The notes beneath the pieces are model-generated. The model did no database searches. It saw nothing but the letters and a program-made list of their open reading frames with translations, and was not told where the DNA came from. Positions 40,953 to 45,281 of a DNA stretch of 45,281 nt are shown here, in pieces (the first letter of the stretch is position 1; each line of letters begins with the position of its first letter). The stretch comes from Mycoplasmataceae bacterium. Its GTDB lineage: Bacteria; Bacillota_I; Bacilli_A; Mycoplasmatales; Mycoplasmoidaceae. Where the stretch lies: NCBI GenBank assembly GCA_016288695.1, contig JAEELD010000026.1, positions 81,774 through 127,054 on the forward strand. Reading direction: 5' to 3'. A program made the translations under genes and the position numbers.

Positions 40953-41408
40953 ATGAGCAAAAGTGCTAGGGTTGTTAAATATAAAGTAATTAATACTAAT
41001 ATAGATAAGAAATTTATTGGTAAAGATTTAGATTTACAAAAAGTTGAATCTAAAGATGGTTATGATGAAGGTGAAAGAAAGCCAAGCATCAACAATAAAA
41101 TTACTTTGTCTAAACTCTCTAATAAAGTTGATAGTTTATCAAATGATTTAAATAGAGTATCAACTAATTTAAATAAACTATCAAATGATTTAAATGTTTT
41201 AACTAATAATTTAAATGTTTTAACTAATAATTTTAATGTTTTAACTAATAATTTGGATAATGTAACTAATAATTTAAATAAGTTATCTAAGATTGTTACT
41301 GATGGTTTTGCAGAACAAGCCAAATTTAATAAACAACAGTTAGAATTTAATAAAACTATTATCAATAGAATTGATAATTTAGTTAAAGTTAATAACCTAA
41401 AAGAATAA
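40953..41408 (+). CDS. Coiled-coil protein with heptad repeats, cassette 2
   Basis: 151 residues. The N-terminal 30 residues (MSKSARVVKYKVINTNIDKK and IGKDLDLQKV) and the C-terminal VNNLKE match the 85-residue paralogue at 38997. Between them is a long heptad array, including four 7-residue units of the type LNVLTNN, predicted to be a continuous oligomeric coiled coil. TATAAT ends six bases before the ATG, as in the first copy. Function unknown; resembles mycoplasma DUF16-like proteins in pattern. Confidence 0.72.
   Translation: MSKSARVVKYKVINTNIDKKFIGKDLDLQKVESKDGYDEGERKPSINNKITLSKLSNKVDSLSNDLNRVSTNLNKLSNDLNVLTNNLNVLTNNFNVLTNNLDNVTNNLNKLSKIVTDGFAEQAKFNKQQLEFNKTIINRIDNLVKVNNLKE
41190..41273 (+). 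repeat. Four 21-bp tandem repeats inside the coiled-coil gene
   Basis: Units of the type TTAAATGTTTTAACTAATAA plus T start at 41190, 41211, 41232 and 41253; the first three are nearly identical and the fourth has diverged. Each encodes one heptad, so unit gain or loss would change coiled-coil length without a frameshift. Confidence 0.85.
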
Positions 41409-41531
41409 TCTATTAATTTAAAAACATAATTGTGGAATTTCTTATTTCCATTCTTAATAGCATGAGGTTAAAACTAAGATGCAAAACAATTTTGCCAATT
41501 TTGAGATTAAATAAAATATATATAATAAAAA

Positions 41532-41597
41532 TGTTCGACAAAAAAGGAGAACTGGCTACCCAAGCCAATTAGTCTAACTAATTCGAATTGGGCTTTT
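41532..41597 (+). ncRNA. Candidate type III antitoxin RNA (pseudoknot), cassette 2
   Basis: TATAAT at 41520-41525 predicts a start near 41532. Stem 1 is GGCT/AGCC (41553-41556 with 41562-41565), stem 2 AATTAG/CTAATT (41566-41571 with 41577-41582), and loop CCCA can pair with TGGG (41588-41591). Compared with cassette 1, a T-A pair in stem 1 is replaced by C-G and the stem 2 loop has changed, while the stems are kept. A T-rich run follows, so terminator function is also possible. Confidence 0.5.
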
Positions 41598-41607
41598 AAA
41601 TTGAATA

Positions 41608-42195
41608 ATGTCTAATAATAAATTTAAAATCTATGAAGTAGATCAGCATCTTATTAATTATTTAAGGGGAGATGGAGAATTTGTTAACCGACAAAGCAAC
41701 AAAGTAGATAAGCAAGTATATTCACATTATCGATTAAATAAAAAAAATTCTGATAAGTATTTTGGTGTGATTATTGAATATAAAGGTTTTTCGATGTTTG
41801 CACCTATCACACATGATGGAAATAAGAATTGATATAACCGTGATGACACATATGATTTTGAAAAAGTATATGATAATATGAACAAATATGCAGGTTCACT
41901 ATTATTGTGTAAAGCCATACCTTTAAATAAAACTTTAACAAAAAATGTTAATTTTAGTGAATTAGCTAAAATTGATTTAAAGTATGTCAGATTGTGTCTT
42001 AATGAATTAAAATATTTAAATCAACCAGAAGTTCATCAAAGAGTTATTAAGAAAATGATAGCTTGTTTAGAAAACAAACCATCTGAATGTCAACATCTGA
42101 GAGTTAACTATCAGTTATGTGCTCATAATGTTTTGCTTTATCTCGAATTAATTAAATCTGAAAAAGCAAAAGAATTTAAGTTATCAAAAAGATAA
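41608..42195 (+). CDS. ToxN/AbiQ-like type III toxin, cassette 2
   Basis: 195 residues, paralogue of 39457-40056 along its whole length (FKIYEVDQHLINYLRGDGEF, SDKYFGVIIEYKGFSMFAPI, CQHLRVNYQLC). One TGA Trp near 41830. The core shared by the two copies gives the likely essential residues: Tyr in KIYE, the Lys-Tyr-Phe-Gly strand, and THDG followed by Lys and Trp. No Shine-Dalgarno site precedes either start. Confidence 0.65.
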
Positions 42196-42247
42196 GAAAA
42201 AAGAAAAAACTATATAGAAAAAGAAGAATCAGTGCGATAAATTTAAT

Positions 42248-43581
42248 TTAAAAATATAGTTTTAATAATTCTTCAAAATCCCGTAACAATTCGTTTTTTG
42301 TTATTTTTCTCATAAAATTTCATAAAAAAGCAAAAGGTTTGAGTATTAGATCTCTTAAATATGTGATTATTTGTTTAGTATCAATTTTAATATTATAAAG
42401 TGATTGTAAGTCAATTTGTTGGGCTATTAATACATCTTCTTCGTAACTTAGAACATCTTTTTTTTCTTTGTTTAAATGAAATGTACTTAATCGGATTTTG
42501 TTAAGGCGTACAAAACGAATAAACTCGTTTAAAAAATCATTTTCAAATTCTAGGTTTTCTTTATCTTTTTTTACAAATTTAAAAGGATTATCAATATTAC
42601 AAATGATTTTGTTTTTTTCTAACAGATTAATTGTCTCGTTTAATATTTTTGGTAATGGACTATCATTCTTCAAATATAAAAATTCATAAATAATTGAATA
42701 TATATGATTAAGATATATATATATTTTTTAATATTAAGTTTAAAATTTTCATCATTATCTTTAATTTGCTCTTGTTGTTCAATTAAGTTGACTATGAGAT
42801 CATAAAATTCTAATAAATTAAATATATTTATTTTTTTTGTAATTAGTCAATCATATAAAAAATAAAATTCAGCGGCAATATTAAATGAGTTTAATCTTTT
42901 CATATGTTCAGAATTAAATTTACTTAGATATTGTTCAAAATTATTAATTTGCAAAATTAATGAATTTTCTTTATTTAAACGCAAAATAAATTTATTACGA
43001 AACGCTTCTCCCATGGAGGGGCAGAATGTAAGATGCAGTCCGGAAATTTTCAAATCAATATTATGATCACAACAATATTCTTTTATGGAAGCATCAATAT
43101 CCTCGCTAAATAATGGAAGCTGAGATTTACTTTTTTTATATTTTTCTAAATCAATATTTTTCCATAACAATTGAAGTAAATAAAAATTTGCATATAATTC
43201 CATATTAATTGTTTTAACATCGCTGTCATATCAATCATAACTATCAATTATTATTTTTACTGATTCTTTTAATTTTTGTTTTAATGCTTCCTCATCCTTG
43301 AAATTAAATTTTTTTCTTATTAAACCACCAGGAGGATATGTTACACAATAATTCGGATTTCACATATATAAATTACTAATATCAGTTCATAATTCTGCAT
43401 ATGTCTCTCTATATTTTTTTTTAAGATTTAAATCATTTACCTCTTTCTTAATCTTTTTGATTTTGTCTTTTGATTCACTTTCAATTTTTGACAAATCAAT
43501 TTTAAGTTCTCAAAAACGTACATTTAATTCCTTTTGCTTAATTTCATTTTTCATAATTTCATTTTCATAAATGTTATACAT
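42248..43581 (-). pseudogene. Unknown gene split by a frameshift at an (AT)6 tract
   Basis: From ATG 43581 an open frame (TGA as Trp) encodes about 285 residues: a Lys/Glu-rich helical start, WNPNYCVTYPPGGLIRKKF, MELYANFYLLQLLWKN, LHLTFCPSMGEAFRNKF, and reaches LNIKK near 42728. In that frame it ends at TAA 42640 after a low-quality tail. The -1 or +2 frame continues naturally as HIYSIIYEFLYLKNDSPLPKI to TAA 42248. Joined, the product would be about 440 residues. The switch point coincides with ATATATATATAT plus six T. The family is not recognised. It may be phase-variable, truncated, or a sequencing error. Confidence 0.6.
42713..42724 (-). repeat. (AT)6 dinucleotide tract at the frameshift point
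   Basis: Six AT units, followed on the plus strand by further T bases, lie where the two frames of the 42248-43581 gene meet. Loss of one AT unit would join the frames. Confidence 0.85.
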
Positions 43582-43769
43582 AATCCCAAAAAAATAGAGC
43601 TTTTATGTGGAAAGAATAAAATGTATCCATTTTAACATATTAGTGTTTAATATAATTAAACTTTGGATAAATTTCCTGCCATTTCACCACTTACCCTTAA
43701 AAATAATTTACTACATTCAAACTCATAATAAATAAACAAATAAATACATAAACCAATAATAATAAAAAA

Positions 43770-43803
43770 AGTAGCTAAACTAATTGAAGCTTAACTACTT
43801 TTT
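43770..43803 (-). terminator. Terminator after 5S rRNA
   Basis: On the minus strand, GTAGTTAAGCT pairs with AGTTTAGCTAC around a short loop, with A-rich and T-rich flanks on both sides. It lies about 12 bases beyond the 5S 3' end and could work in both directions. Confidence 0.75.
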
Positions 43804-43814
43804 TAATTTATTGC

Positions 43815-43924
43815 GTGGCATTTTTCTATTCTCAGATTAAATTCATCCTACCTTCGACTCCATGGTGCTTAACTGCTGTGTTCGGGATGGGAACAGGTGT
43901 TACCACACACGATATCTACACCAC
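43815..43924 (-). rRNA. rrf: 5S ribosomal RNA
   Basis: The minus strand reads GTGGTAACACCTGTTCCCATC, then CCGAACACAGCAGTTAAGC and a loop E region, with closing ends GTGTGGTG/TGCCACGC. This is the conserved 5S core. Ends are estimated to within a few bases. It lies downstream of 23S on the same strand. Confidence 0.92.
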
Positions 43925-43997
43925 ACAATGGTTGTTTATTAAAGTTTTTATAAAACCAACAAAACTTAAATCAATTAAACAAATTATGAAACATAAT

Positions 43998-45281
<1,284 letters not shown>

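Noticed and set aside
41060-41365. Minus-strand frame opposite the heptad repeats (LLVKTLKLLVKTFK...)
   Set aside because: Generated by the 21-bp repeat of the real plus-strand gene.

Overview
The window is AT-rich (roughly a quarter G+C) and uses TGA as tryptophan: many core genes (secY, rplB, rplP, era, tkt, gatB, recA, luxS, cas1, cas9) carry in-frame TGA at conserved Trp positions and end at TAA or TAG. That, with the mollicute-style gene set, points to a genetic-code-4 mollicute (Mycoplasma/Spiroplasma/hepatoplasma-like). I cannot name the species. A 23S-5S rRNA segment enters at the right edge.

Layout. (1) 1-12560, minus strand: one long S10-spc ribosomal superoperon, rpsJ through rplO, then secY, adk and the start of map, behind one promoter and a strongly structured leader. 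Several of its proteins have long charged tails. (2) 12590-19450, minus: ackA, a NifU-type scaffold, recO-era-ybeY, engB, a UPF0154 protein and transketolase. (3) 19540-22800, plus: a degenerate alanine-dehydrogenase-like gene, rpsU, a PTS IIA protein, and an L10 leader followed by rplJ-rplL, then rpsO. (4) 22900-32430: three tRNAs, nfo, an ECF-transporter-like membrane protein, gatCAB, a Ser/Thr kinase, recA, a cinA C-terminal domain gene and luxS.

(5) 32500-43600 is an accessory defence island between luxS and the rRNA genes. It starts with a complete type II CRISPR-Cas locus in an unusual order: tracrRNA, cas1, cas2, a Csn2-like gene and an array of 13 repeats with 12 spacers on the plus strand, and cas9 convergent on the minus strand. 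All RuvC and HNH catalytic residues of Cas9 are present and its frame is otherwise open. However, its only ATG is separated from the RuvC-I motif by a run of 16 A, and the body is in frame only if the run is 15 or 18. As given, cas9 is in an OFF-like configuration. This looks like a phase-variable or slippage-corrected switch on CRISPR immunity, with homopolymer sequencing error as the main alternative. The tracrRNA also has a 5' hairpin whose loop mimics the crRNA repeat.

Next come two paralogous two-gene cassettes. Each has a small coiled-coil protein with an apparently leaderless start, then its own promoter, a pseudoknot-capable RNA with a compensatory base-pair change between copies, and a ToxN/AbiQ-like protein. 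I read these as candidate type III toxin-antitoxin modules with a non-tandem RNA antitoxin. An unknown gene with a His-rich motif lies between them. A further gene of about 440 codons is split by a frameshift exactly at an (AT)6 tract. Together these form a compact mollicute defence island in which at least two genes sit on simple-sequence switches. (6) 43770-45281, minus: rRNA terminator, 5S rRNA and the 3' part of 23S rRNA.
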